Source: Leptotrichia sp. oral taxon 215 str. W9775 (GTDB lineage: Bacteria; Fusobacteriota; Fusobacteriia; Fusobacteriales; Leptotrichiaceae). From it: a stretch of 25,311 bases of DNA. The stretch spans positions 143,131 through 168,441 of the forward strand of contig NZ_KI272826.1 in assembly GCF_000469505.1 (NCBI RefSeq), written 5' to 3'. Within the stretch, counting starts at the first letter, position 1, and each line of letters opens with the position of its first letter. Shown here in pieces: positions 1 to 8,163 of this stretch. The notes beneath the pieces were generated by a model. It worked only from the letters and a program-made list of their open reading frames with translations, had not been told where the DNA came from and did no database searches. The position numbers and the translations under genes were made by a program.

Positions 1-29
1 CGCGAGTTCGAGTCTCGTCACTTCCGCCA
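1..29 (+). tRNA. 3' end of a tRNA gene (isotype not determined)
   Basis: The window opens inside a tRNA. A T-arm is visible: stem GCGAG at 2-6, loop TTCGAGT at 7-13, stem CTCGT at 14-18. The acceptor 3' strand CACTTCC, discriminator G and an encoded CCA at 27-29 follow. The anticodon lies outside the window, so the isotype cannot be read. Two more tRNA genes follow directly, so this is a tRNA cluster. Confidence 0.9.
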
Positions 30-62
30 TTAATTCGACTTGCCTATAAAGGTAATTATTGT

Positions 63-138
63 GCCGCTTTAGCTCATCTGGTAGAGCAGCTGACTTGTAA
101 TCAGCAGGTGGTTGGTTCGAGTCCGACAAGCGGCACCA
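63..138 (+). tRNA. tRNA-Thr (UGU)
   Basis: The acceptor stem GCCGCTT (63-69) pairs with AAGCGGC (128-134), followed by discriminator A and encoded CCA. The anticodon stem GCTGA/TCAGC closes the seven-base loop CTTGTAA, giving anticodon TGT, which reads threonine ACN codons. The T-loop has the usual TTCGA core. It lies 33 nt after the preceding tRNA. Confidence 0.96.
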
Positions 139-151
139 CTCAAAAGAATGT

Positions 152-236
152 GGTGAGGTTCCCGAGCGGCCAAAGGGAGCAGACTGTAAATCTGCCGGCT
201 CAGCCTTCGAAGGTTCGAATCCTTCCCTCACCACCA
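152..236 (+). tRNA. tRNA-Tyr (GUA)
   Basis: The acceptor stem GGTGAGG (152-158) pairs with CCTCACC (226-232), followed by A and encoded CCA. The anticodon stem GCAGA/TCTGC closes loop CTGTAAA, giving anticodon GTA (Tyr). At 85 nt with an extended variable arm after the anticodon stem it is a class II tRNA, as expected for bacterial tRNA-Tyr. It lies 13 nt after tRNA-Thr. Confidence 0.96.
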
Positions 237-305
237 TTTTTTATTAATAAGAAAAAATAAATGTGATAATAAAATTTCTTTATAATTCATAGGAGGAATT
301 ACAAT

Positions 306-665
306 ATGGTTAGAAAGTTAAAGGGAGCTAGTACTTCTAAAGGGGGAAATCAGCAAGATATAATTAGACAAGCTCAGGCTATGCAGCAGGAAATGCTGAA
401 AATACAGGATGGATTGAAGGACAAATTTGTTGAAACTTCAGTTGCCGGTGGAGGAATAACTGTTAAAGCTAATGGACAGAAACAACTGGTTGACCTGTCA
501 ATTTCAATGGATGTATTAAAAGATGCAGTTGAAGAAGGAGATACTTCTATAGTTTCAGATTTAATAATAAACGCAGTAAATGAAATTTTAGAAAAAGCTG
601 AAGAAATGGCTGAAAAAGAAATGGAAGTAGTAACTGGTGGAGTAAGTATCCCAGGATTATTCTAA
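306..665 (+). CDS. YbaB/EbfC-family nucleoid-associated DNA-binding protein
   Basis: This 119-residue protein has the full YbaB/EbfC layout: an N-terminal helix rich in Gln, Met and Lys (about residues 17-42), a central sheet with the glycine-rich stretch VAGGGITVKANG (46-57), and a C-terminal helix ending in GGVSIPGLF, close to the family's Gly/Pro/Phe-rich tail. The family forms small dimers that bind DNA and often sits in dnaX-ybaB-recR clusters; neither neighbour is here. The start is set by AGGAGG at 291-296, nine bases before the ATG. The gene follows a tRNA cluster and has its own terminator, so it is probably monocistronic or read from the tRNA promoter. The family assignment is firm; the cellular role is taken from homologues. 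Confidence 0.93.
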   Translation: MVRKLKGASTSKGGNQQDIIRQAQAMQQEMLKIQDGLKDKFVETSVAGGGITVKANGQKQLVDLSISMDVLKDAVEEGDTSIVSDLIINAVNEILEKAEEMAEKEMEVVTGGVSIPGLF

Positions 666-690
666 GATTAATTAAAAAATATAAAGTATA

Positions 691-716
691 AAACCAGATT
701 TTTCTGGTTTTTTTTC
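691..716 (+). terminator. Rho-independent terminator after the YbaB gene
   Basis: The perfect 8-bp stem AAACCAGA (691-698)/TCTGGTTT (703-710) has a TTTT loop and is followed by five more T. It sits 25 nt after the YbaB stop codon. Confidence 0.85.
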
Positions 717-808
717 TATCTATTATATTTGTATATAAAACATTGAGATGATAAAAAGAATATGATTTAAAAATTATTTGGAAGTTTAGTGAAAGGAAAA
801 TAGAAAAA

Positions 809-1747
809 ATGAATAAATACACCTTGAGGGAAAAAATAGAAAAGAATTTGGAGATTCTCAACAGTGGTCTTGTTGGGAAGGAAAAAGTCATGAAGTTAGG
901 ACTTCTCAGTATACTTTCAGGAGAAAATATGATTCTTGTAGGACCTCCTGGAACAGCTAAAAGTGAAATTTCAAGAAGACTGAGGGAAATACTCGCTGAC
1001 ACTGACAGTGAAACTTATTTTGAATATCTCTTTACAAAGTTTACTACTCCTGAAGAGATATTTGGACCTTTATCAATAAAACAGCTCCAGAATGATAAAT
1101 TTGAGAGAAATACGGAAGGATATATGCCTTCCAGCAGGATTGTCTTTTTAGATGAGATTTTTAAGGCAAATTCTTCGATACTTAATACACTTCTTACAAT
1201 ATTAAATGAAAGGGTTTTCCATAATGGTCTAAAAAGGGAAAAAACCCCTCTAATTTCGCTTATAGGGGCATCAAATGAACTTCCGTTTGAAAATGATGAA
1301 CTGACGGCCTTATACGACAGATTTTTAATAAGAGCCGTAGTTGGTTATGTAAGTGATGACGAGATAGAAGAACTTCTGGATATAAAAGAAACAGATATGG
1401 AAATACCTGCTGAAATAAAATTTACAGAGTCTGATTTAAATGAAATAAAAAATGAATCAGAAAAAGTAAGAGTTACTTCCGGGATAAAAAGAACAATTAT
1501 GCAGATAAGACAGGAGTATAATAAAATTTTTGCTGAAGATAATCATGAAATAATTTCTGACAGAAAGCTTGTAAAGATGGTAAAATTACTTAAAGTTTCT
1601 GCATATTTAAATGGAAGGGATAAGGTGGATTTTTCAGATTTAATGATTCTGACAAACTGCCTGTGGAATAATCCTGAAAATATTGAGAAGGTTACAAAGC
1701 TTGTTTTAGAAGCGGTAAAAAGAAATGTTGCAAAGGATGAGGAGTAA
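809..1747 (+). CDS. MoxR-family AAA+ ATPase, RavA-like
   Basis: This 312-residue AAA+ ATPase has Walker A GPPGTAKS (45-52), Walker B IVFLDEIF (111-118), sensor-1 region GASNELP (153-159) and an arginine-finger candidate in LYDRF (R171). The stretches FTTPEEIFGPLSI and ILNTLLTILNER are typical of the RavA branch of MoxR ATPases. E. coli RavA has about 498 residues; this version stops after the AAA+ module and a helical tail with YLNGRDKVDFSDLMILTNCLW, so it lacks the C-terminal LARA region that binds LdcI. RavA works as a hexamer with the VWA protein ViaA, and a ViaA-like gene lies two genes downstream. An AAGGAAA ribosome site precedes the ATG. The class is firm; the substrate is unknown. Confidence 0.9.
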   Translation: MNKYTLREKIEKNLEILNSGLVGKEKVMKLGLLSILSGENMILVGPPGTAKSEISRRLREILADTDSETYFEYLFTKFTTPEEIFGPLSIKQLQNDKFERNTEGYMPSSRIVFLDEIFKANSSILNTLLTILNERVFHNGLKREKTPLISLIGASNELPFENDELTALYDRFLIRAVVGYVSDDEIEELLDIKETDMEIPAEIKFTESDLNEIKNESEKVRVTSGIKRTIMQIRQEYNKIFAEDNHEIISDRKLVKMVKLLKVSAYLNGRDKVDFSDLMILTNCLWNNPENIEKVTKLVLEAVKRNVAKDEE

Positions 1748-1837
1748 TCTGGAAGTTAATCTGGATTGGAAAGATTGGAAATTGTTGAAATGGAAAAGTG
1801 GAGCGGTAAAGAGGCAGTGAGTAAAGTGAAAGTATAC

Positions 1838-1876
1838 AAATAAAATATGTAAATAAAGTATGTAAATAAAATATAT
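1838..1876 (+). repeat. Three tandem 13-nt units in the ATPase-ORF spacer
   Basis: AAATAAAATATGT (1838-1850), AAATAAAGTATGT (1851-1863) and AAATAAAATATAT (1864-1876) are consecutive near-identical copies. They lie in the 142-nt spacer before the next gene. The last copies carry a stop codon in that gene's frame (1863-1865), limiting how far upstream it can start. The repeat looks like slippage and no function is evident. Confidence 0.7.
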
Positions 1877-1889
1877 AACCATAGAAAGA

Positions 1890-2474
1890 GTGAAAAGAAA
1901 GGAGAGATACAGGCAGAGGAGGAGTTTTAGCCTGTCTGTAAAGGGCTACATGACAATAGATGAAATAAAAGGTGTTACCGAAGAGGAAATAAACCTTGAA
2001 ATATTAGGAATACTGAATGAAGAAAAGGAAATAAACCTTCTTGAAATGACAAGGGAATGTGAAAAGTCTGACAGGAAGCAGTTTATGAATTTTGTTTTTA
2101 GAGAACTTATAGATATGGAAGACAATGATATCGACAGAAACATAGAAGATTTCTATCGTGACAGGAAATTGAAGATTATTTATATGGATAGGCTTTATAT
2201 ACAGTCAAACATTATAATATTATTTAATACGAAGGATTCAGGGCTTTTCTTTGCAAATGAATTCTGGGCGTATAACAATAAAGGGGTAAACAAGAGGGAT
2301 TTGACTATTGAGACAGTTCAGAAGATAGTAAGAAAAATGTCAGAAATAATTTTAAAGGAAAAAAATACGAGAAAAGAAATTGAAAATTTTCTGGAAAATA
2401 ACAGAACCGGCTCTGAAGAAAGAATAATGAATGAGCTTCTGCTGAAGCAGATTAATGATAATATATGGCTGTAA
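1890..2474 (+). CDS. Unrecognised protein between the RavA-like ATPase and the VWA gene
   Basis: I do not recognise this 194-codon gene. It encodes a charged, mostly helical protein without signal peptide or membrane segment; the middle has a strand-like stretch (LKIIYMDRLYIQSNIIILFN) and the C-terminus is a long Lys/Glu helix. The longest frame starts with GTG at 1890, which has no good ribosome site. An alternative is ATG at 1950 (residue 21), preceded by AAAGGG at 1940-1945, giving 174 residues; strong AGGAGA/AGGAGGAG purine runs at 1901-1922 also favour initiation inside the annotated N-terminus. Its place between an ATPase and a ViaA-like partner, 21 nt before the latter, suggests a third component or adaptor of the same machine. 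That is inference from position only. Confidence 0.65.
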   Translation: MKRKERYRQRRSFSLSVKGYMTIDEIKGVTEEEINLEILGILNEEKEINLLEMTRECEKSDRKQFMNFVFRELIDMEDNDIDRNIEDFYRDRKLKIIYMDRLYIQSNIIILFNTKDSGLFFANEFWAYNNKGVNKRDLTIETVQKIVRKMSEIILKEKNTRKEIENFLENNRTGSEERIMNELLLKQINDNIWL

Positions 2475-2495
2475 AAAGAGAAAGGAAATAGAACA

Positions 2496-4160
2496 TTGAA
2501 AATAGAAGTTTCATTGACATCGCATCTTGTAAAGCCGATAAAATACTATATAAACAGTATTTACAGAAAAAAGGTTGTTCCTAAGGAAGGAAGTATCATA
2601 TACAGTGATTTTGGTTCTGCCGGAGTTTATATCGGTAATGATAGGATTGTGACTATAAATGAAAATGGATTGTCAGCTGAAGATGATGAAGTAAAGTGCA
2701 TGACAATGGAGGAATTTATAAAAAATTCTCATTTTCCTGAAAGTTTGTATGTTTCTTCAAATGAAGAAGGGGCAATTGAAAATAAAAAGGTTGCAGAAGC
2801 CGCAGAAAGATATATTGGAGAAAAGAATAAATACAGGCTTGTATTTAAGGATAGCTCAAGTTTTATAAAGAAATGTCTGGATTATTCGGAAGAGAATTTT
2901 TTTGGGCAGTCGGAGGATATTACTGAAAGTAATATGAGTGAACTGGGGCTTTTAAAACAGAAGGCGAAAAACAAGACAGGGGCTGTAAAGTGGTTTTTAC
3001 AGGATTTAAGGGAGTATAATTTTGCATATGATGAAATATCTGATAAAATATCTGATGAAACGGTACATGAGGAGAATTTTTCCATAAATGAAGTTTCAGA
3101 CAGTGAAAAGGAAGAATTTAGAAAGCTGAATGTAGGAAAGATTATAAAAAATTATGAGGAAGTTCCCCTAAATGATGATATAATGAAGCATCTTAACAGG
3201 GAATACAGGGAAATGCTGGATTTTTTCAGGGAAATAAATAGTGAGAAAATACCTGATCCCGTCATAAAAATTGTAATAAAAATTATTAAAGTGCTTGAAG
3301 AAATAATACTTGGATATGAGCAGAATGAAAATTCAGTAAAAGGTCTTGGAGGAGACTTTACTTTTAAGCAGCTTAAGGAAATGGGAGATGAATTTAGGCA
3401 TCTTGTACAGGAAATGAATAGAAACAGGCATATAAGGGATGTCCTGAAAAGGCTTGGAAAAGGAAATGTATCGGTTGAAAAGCAGGATAAAAGTAAAGTT
3501 GCAAAAATAAAAAAGGATGAGCTGTTTGGAATAAATAAAAGTGGAAATATATCAAGAATGCTGCCTTCAGAACTTCTAAACCTTGAAGATGAGAATCTGA
3601 AGTATCTTTTTTATGCAAAATATCTTGAAAACAGTCTTTTAACTTATGAAATTAAGGGAAAAGATGAAGTTGAGAAAAATGAGGTAGAAGAAAAAATAAG
3701 TAATAAAGGACCGATTGTAGTATGTCTTGATACTTCAGGAAGTATGAAGGGGACACCGCTTTTAAGGGCAAAGGCACTGGTGCTTTCAATTATAAAAATA
3801 TTAAGGAATGAAAATAGGGAATTATATGTTATACTATTTGGAGCGAAAGGTCAGTTTCAGGAAATTTCACTGGAGGGTGAGGAAGATATTACTAAGGCGG
3901 TAAAATTTCTTAAAAAGAGCTATGAAGGGGGAACTGATTTTGAAACTCCCTTAAAACGGGGAATAGAAATAATTTCTGAAAAGGAAGTTTATAAGAAGGC
4001 TGACATATTGATGGTAACAGATGGTTCCTGCCGTATATCCTATCAGTTTAAAAGAATATTGAAGGAAGAAAAGGAAAGACTGGATTTTAAAATATACACT
4101 GTTATATGTGATGCTGACAGGGTGGAAAAGGACTTCAGTGACGGAGTTATAGTTATTTAA
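2496..4160 (+). CDS. ViaA-like VWA protein with an N-terminal degenerate LRAT/NlpC-like domain
   Basis: The 554-residue protein starts with TTG at 2496, placed nine bases after AAAGGA. Its C-terminal third is a von Willebrand A domain: strand GPIVVCLDTSGSMKG gives MIDAS residues D412, S414 and S416, followed by FLKKSYEGGTDF and MVTDGS (D509), as in ViaA, the partner of RavA. E. coli ViaA is about 483 residues. Residues about 29-128 match the LRAT/NlpC-type layout: PKEGSIIYSDFG, GVYIGNDRIV, a TMEEFIKN...LYV segment and YRLVFKDSSSF. In active LRAT proteins the corresponding motifs carry His before GIYIG, a second His after it, and Cys in NCEHF; here they read Ser41, Thr53 and Ser120, so the domain should be inactive. 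The middle is helical and charged. The VWA call is firm; the LRAT-like call is a by-eye motif match. Confidence 0.82.
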   Translation: MKIEVSLTSHLVKPIKYYINSIYRKKVVPKEGSIIYSDFGSAGVYIGNDRIVTINENGLSAEDDEVKCMTMEEFIKNSHFPESLYVSSNEEGAIENKKVAEAAERYIGEKNKYRLVFKDSSSFIKKCLDYSEENFFGQSEDITESNMSELGLLKQKAKNKTGAVKWFLQDLREYNFAYDEISDKISDETVHEENFSINEVSDSEKEEFRKLNVGKIIKNYEEVPLNDDIMKHLNREYREMLDFFREINSEKIPDPVIKIVIKIIKVLEEIILGYEQNENSVKGLGGDFTFKQLKEMGDEFRHLVQEMNRNRHIRDVLKRLGKGNVSVEKQDKSKVAKIKKDELFGINKSGNISRMLPSELLNLEDENLKYLFYAKYLENSLLTYEIKGKDEVEKNEVEEKISNKGPIVVCLDTSGSMKGTPLLRAKALVLSIIKILRNENRELYVILFGAKGQFQEISLEGEEDITKAVKFLKKSYEGGTDFETPLKRGIEIISEKEVYKKADILMVTDGSCRISYQFKRILKEEKERLDFKIYTVICDADRVEKDFSDGVIVI

Positions 4161-4186
4161 CTTACAAAAAGAAGAAAGGAAGGAAA

Positions 4187-5365
4187 ATGGAGAGAAAAAA
4201 TATAAATAAAATGATATTTTTAATGTTTTTATGTATTATTGTATATAATTTGGCACATCCGGCAACTCCAGGGCTTATAGAACTGAGGAACTGGAAAAAA
4301 AGTATTTCAGGAGAATTTCTGGCGGTAATGAGTACGGCAATGTTTATTTCATCACCGTATTTAGGGGCATTGGCTGATAATATAGGAATGAAAAGGATAT
4401 TTGTCTTTATGCCGCTTATGTATGGAACGGCACAGGTATTTTTTGGATTTGTAAACTATTTACCGGTAATTTTTCTGGCAAGGGCTTTTTCAGGATTTGC
4501 TTCAGGTGGTACATATGCAGTAGCTTTTGGATATGTGAGTCATCTGTCATCGAAAGAAACGAAAAGTAAGAATATAGCAAAAGTCAGTTCGGCTGCAGTA
4601 ATTGGAGGGGCAATAGGTCAGAAAATAGGAGGAATGGTTGCAAAAATAGATACGAGATATCCTTTCGGACTGCAATTTATATGCGGATGTACAGTTTCGC
4701 TGCTTATATTTTTAATTTTAAAGGAAATTAAGGATAAAAAGGATAATGAAGGGGAATCAAAGGAAAAGAAAAATCTTAATCCTTTTGCAACATTCAGATA
4801 TATATTTGAACTTGATAACTATTCAAAATTTTTCTGTTTTATAATATTCCTTTCAAGTATTGGAATATATTCGTATGCAAGTGCCCTGAACTATTTTCTG
4901 AAGTTTCAGATTAAGGTAACTTCAGATACAATTGGAACATTTGTTATGTTTTCTTCGCTTCTTGCGTTTTTGGGAACGAGTGTTATTTTAGTAAGACTTA
5001 TTACAAAATATGACGAAAAATTGATACATAGAATTATGATTTTCATTGGGATTATACTGATGTCAATTATATTGTACAGACTTAATTTTGGAACAGTTTC
5101 ATATGTACTGATGGCAGTATATACAATGACTTATGAAATAGTCAGATCTCTTGGAAACAGTATTATTGCACATAGATATAAAAATGAGCAGGGGAAAATA
5201 CTGGGAGTAGCTTCTGCCGTAGGATTTTTAGGAAATGCAATAGGTTCGCTGCTGTCAGGATACCTGCTTAATGCAAATTCACGACTGCCTTTTATAGTAA
5301 ATATTTCCATAATGTCTGTTGTACTTGTATTTTTACTTGTTCAGGGAGTAACAGCAAAAAAATAG
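4187..5365 (+). CDS. Major facilitator superfamily transporter
   Basis: This 392-residue, very hydrophobic protein has a pattern consistent with 12 membrane helices. The first helix starts near residue 9. The loop between helices 2 and 3 carries GALADNIGMKRIF, the MFS motif A (G-x-x-x-D-x-x-G-x-(K/R)). A charged cytoplasmic loop (KEIKDKKDNEGESKEKKN) separates the halves. The substrate cannot be told; the family includes drug, sugar and metabolite carriers. AAGGAAGG precedes the ATG, 26 nt after the VWA gene, so it is probably the last gene of that operon, before a shared terminator. Confidence 0.88.
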   Translation: MERKNINKMIFLMFLCIIVYNLAHPATPGLIELRNWKKSISGEFLAVMSTAMFISSPYLGALADNIGMKRIFVFMPLMYGTAQVFFGFVNYLPVIFLARAFSGFASGGTYAVAFGYVSHLSSKETKSKNIAKVSSAAVIGGAIGQKIGGMVAKIDTRYPFGLQFICGCTVSLLIFLILKEIKDKKDNEGESKEKKNLNPFATFRYIFELDNYSKFFCFIIFLSSIGIYSYASALNYFLKFQIKVTSDTIGTFVMFSSLLAFLGTSVILVRLITKYDEKLIHRIMIFIGIILMSIILYRLNFGTVSYVLMAVYTMTYEIVRSLGNSIIAHRYKNEQGKILGVASAVGFLGNAIGSLLSGYLLNANSRLPFIVNISIMSVVLVFLLVQGVTAKK

Positions 5366-5406
5366 GATGTTTTCTTTGACAGGGGGAAATTCTAAATTAT
5401 AATATA

Positions 5407-5448
5407 AAAAATGATGTTTTGAATTTAATTTCTCAACATCATTTTTTT
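5407..5448. terminator. Bidirectional terminator between convergent genes
   Basis: AAAAATGATGTT (5407-5418) pairs with AACATCATTTTT (5435-5446) and is flanked by A-runs on the left and T-runs on the right. It can therefore end both the MFS transcript (+) and the DKNN-repeat gene (-), which converge on it. Confidence 0.75.
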
Positions 5449-5450
5449 AT

Positions 5451-7277
5451 TTAATCATTTACTATTTTATAAACTTTATTTTTATCCTTTATTTTATATC
5501 CATTATCACTTTTATTATAATGTATATCAAATGTTTTTACATCTGCTCCCTTTAGAATTTTACCTTTATAATAGACATTATTCTTATCCTTTGTGTATTC
5601 TTCATCAAGTACTTCAAAAGTTTCGGCATCGACATTTTTATTTTCTAACAGAATAAATTTTGTATTATTATTTTCATCTTCGGTAAAATAGTAAAAATCT
5701 TCATTTTGCCCTACTAAAGAAGAGGATATCACTTCGAAGTTTTCAGGTTTGAAATTTTCCAGCTTTTTATTTCTATAATAAATATTATTTTTATCCTTGT
5801 AGAATTCATTTTCCAAAACTTCAGTACTATTTACATCTATACCGTTTATTTTATGGGTTTTATAATATATTCCCTTTTTATCTTTTCCAATAAAAAATCC
5901 CTCAGGTTCAAAAGTCTTTATATCTGCCCCTTCTATTTTTTGGAAATCATAGTAAACATTGTTTTTATCTTTTGAATATTCAGCGTAATTTTCAAAAGAT
6001 TGTAAAGTTTTTAAATCAATTTCAGGTGAAAGTTCAACTTTTTCAACAACAAGGTCATCATTGAACTGATAAAAGTGATGTATTCCATTTTTATCCTTTA
6101 CATGTGTATAATTTACAAATGGTTCAAAAGTTTTAGGATCAATTCCTTTCATTGGAACATCTTCATAATAAATATTATTTTTATCTTTAGTAAAAGCGGC
6201 ATCTATCTCTTCAAATGTTGCAGGATCAATACCAGACAGCCTATTTTCCTTCTTATAAATGGCATTTTTATCCTTTCCCAAAGTATAGCTGATTCCTTCA
6301 AAAGTTTTCGAATCTGCCCCTTTTAATTTTGTCATTGTACCTTCATATTCATCATAGTAATAGACCCCATTTTTATCCTGATAATATTCATTTTTTGAAA
6401 CTTCTTCAAAAGTATTGGAATCAGCATTTTGAAGTTTTTTCATTTCTCTATTTACAAAATAATACACCCCTTTGTCATCTTTAACAACAAATTCACCTGA
6501 ACCAACGAGTTTAAAAGTTTTTGTATTTATCCCTTTTATTTTTTGGTTGTAGAAATATAGATTATTTTTATCTTTTCCATATACAGAGACTATTTCAAAA
6601 GTGTCACGGTCTGCTCCAGCTAATTTTTCTATTTGAATAACAAAATCATCGTTATCATTTTCCACATCATCTTCATTTTCAATATTGTTATCTATGGATT
6701 TCTGTTCACCTGCTGTATAATTGATAAAATAGACATTATTCTTATCCTTTAAATAAAAAACAGCAAAACTTTCTTCTGAAGCTAAAACTTCCAGCGTATC
6801 CATATCCATTTCTTCAGGTTTTATAGATTTTGCTACGATTTCATCATTTTCATATTTAACCATATAAATACCATATTTATTTATAAGTAAAGCCGGCACA
6901 AATAATTGAACGATAGCATAGCTCCCCTCAGGTCTAAAACCTTTAATTTTCATGAGCTCATCATTTGATATATAAAAAGTATTATTTTTATCCTTTGCAA
7001 AATAAAAACCTTCTACCTGAAAAGAATTCACATCCACATTTTCTACTTTTTTATTTTTATAATAAATATTATTTTTATCCCTTGCAAAATCATCATTTTC
7101 TTCAAAAATTTTAAAAGTCCTGAAATCTACGTTTTTTACAATTTCCTTTCTTTCAGGTTCTGTAGTTTCATCAGTAAAATAAATTGTATTTTTTTCTTTA
7201 ATATAACCTGCATTTATAATGCTTCCTGATAAAATAAGCAATGTTAAAATTTTTAATAAATTTTTTCTAATCTTCAT
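5451..7277 (-). CDS. Exported DKNN (DKNYY-type) repeat protein
   Basis: This 608-residue protein has a signal peptide (KIRKNLLKILTLLILSGS, cleavage likely after INA near residue 23). About fourteen repeats follow, spaced roughly 35-45 residues, with core DKNNxYYxxxKxxGxDxxTFE and variants DKNGVYY, DKNAIYK and DKKGIYY. This matches the DKNYY-type repeat family, known as a sequence repeat without assigned function. Regular alternation of aromatic strands and acidic turns suggests a beta-repeat structure on the cell surface or in the periplasm. AAGGAAGAAG precedes the ATG. A promoter candidate lies upstream, but no clear terminator separates it from trpA, so some read-through from the trp operon is possible. 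Function unknown. Confidence 0.85.
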   Translation of the reverse strand: MKIRKNLLKILTLLILSGSIINAGYIKEKNTIYFTDETTEPERKEIVKNVDFRTFKIFEENDDFARDKNNIYYKNKKVENVDVNSFQVEGFYFAKDKNNTFYISNDELMKIKGFRPEGSYAIVQLFVPALLINKYGIYMVKYENDEIVAKSIKPEEMDMDTLEVLASEESFAVFYLKDKNNVYFINYTAGEQKSIDNNIENEDDVENDNDDFVIQIEKLAGADRDTFEIVSVYGKDKNNLYFYNQKIKGINTKTFKLVGSGEFVVKDDKGVYYFVNREMKKLQNADSNTFEEVSKNEYYQDKNGVYYYDEYEGTMTKLKGADSKTFEGISYTLGKDKNAIYKKENRLSGIDPATFEEIDAAFTKDKNNIYYEDVPMKGIDPKTFEPFVNYTHVKDKNGIHHFYQFNDDLVVEKVELSPEIDLKTLQSFENYAEYSKDKNNVYYDFQKIEGADIKTFEPEGFFIGKDKKGIYYKTHKINGIDVNSTEVLENEFYKDKNNIYYRNKKLENFKPENFEVISSSLVGQNEDFYYFTEDENNNTKFILLENKNVDAETFEVLDEEYTKDKNNVYYKGKILKGADVKTFDIHYNKSDNGYKIKDKNKVYKIVND

Positions 7278-7365
7278 AATATCTTCTTCCTTTGCATTAA
7301 ATTTCCTTTATTTTCAAATAAAAATGTATGAGCAGTCTGAATTCTTTTCAGTTTGATTTTTTTAG

Positions 7366-7374
7366 ATTATAGCA
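7366..7374 (-). promoter_or_regulatory. Extended -10 promoter of the DKNN-repeat gene
   Basis: On the minus strand TGCTATAAT is a perfect extended -10 element (TGn plus TATAAT). No convincing -35 is seen 17 nt upstream, which is tolerable for an extended -10 promoter. Transcription would start near 7359, leaving an 80-nt leader before the gene. Confidence 0.55.
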
Positions 7375-7401
7375 TATTTTTCAGATATTTTATTTCTATT
7401 T

Positions 7402-8163
7402 CTAAACTTCAAATAGCTTATTTATTTCATTAACAGTAAATTCAACATTTCCTGAAGAAGTTAAATCAACAATGCTTGTTCCTATAATAACTCCGTCAGC
7501 ATATTGTCTCATATTTTTTACATCTTCATTGGTTCTTATTCCAAATCCTAGGGAAACAGGCAGTTTGGAAGCATTCTTTATTTCTGAGATGAAGTTTTTC
7601 AGTCTTTCCAGATTAACCTGCTTTGTACCGGTAACTCCCAGAGAACCGATTGCGTATACGAAACCATCCCCCAGTGATGCGATTTTTGAAATTCTTTTTT
7701 CAGAAGTAACACTTACAAGCGGAATAAATGCAATATTATTTTTTTTCAGTTTTTCTGAAATTTCATGTGCTTCCTCATAAGGAAGATCAGGAATAATAAT
7801 TCCCTTGATACCTGATTTTACACAGTTTTCAATAAAATTATCGACTCCATAGGCAAAAACGAGGTTATAGTAAACTAGAAAAACTAGAGGTTTTGTAATG
7901 TTATCCTTTACTGAAGTCAAAAGTTCAAACACAGTATCAGTGGTAATTCCTGCTTCTGAAGCTATAAATGAAGCATTCGAAATAAGTTTTCCATCAGCAA
8001 GCGGGTCAGAATAGGGAATTCCTATTTCCAGAATATCTATTGAAGTTTTGTCCAGATTAAGTAAAAACTCCTTAGTAAAATCAATGCCAGGATAACCGGC
8101 TACAATATAGCCTATATTAACTTTTTCCTTTTCTTTAAATACATCAGAAACATTTTTATTCAT
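7402..8163 (-). CDS. trpA: Tryptophan synthase alpha chain
   Basis: TrpA (253 residues) cleaves indole-3-glycerol phosphate to indole and glyceraldehyde-3-phosphate; indole passes to TrpB in the alpha2beta2 complex. Visible signatures are VAGYP, ILEIGIPYSDPLADG (catalytic Glu46 and Asp57, with SDP at 52-54), IIPDLPYEE and GFGIRTNEDV, ending with the GVIIGTSIV phosphate site. The usual DGPxIQ after the catalytic Asp reads DGKLIS here. The ATG overlaps the end of trpB by 8 nt, so the two are translationally coupled. It is the last gene of the trp operon. Confidence 0.96.
   Translation of the reverse strand: MNKNVSDVFKEKEKVNIGYIVAGYPGIDFTKEFLLNLDKTSIDILEIGIPYSDPLADGKLISNASFIASEAGITTDTVFELLTSVKDNITKPLVFLVYYNLVFAYGVDNFIENCVKSGIKGIIIPDLPYEEAHEISEKLKKNNIAFIPLVSVTSEKRISKIASLGDGFVYAIGSLGVTGTKQVNLERLKNFISEIKNASKLPVSLGFGIRTNEDVKNMRQYADGVIIGTSIVDLTSSGNVEFTVNEINKLFEV

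Noticed and set aside
281..286. TATAAT directly upstream of the YbaB gene
   Set aside because: Transcription from it would start inside the ribosome binding site at 291-296, and there is no convincing -35.
547..1002. Long minus-strand frame opposite the YbaB end and ATPase start
   Set aside because: It crosses a terminator and two well-supported plus-strand genes, has no ribosome site and an artificial Ser/Phe/Leu-rich composition.
7331..7365. Hairpin CTGAA/TTCAG between trpA and the DKNN gene as trp terminator
   Set aside because: The 5-bp stem is not followed by a T-run on the minus strand, so it is too weak to call.
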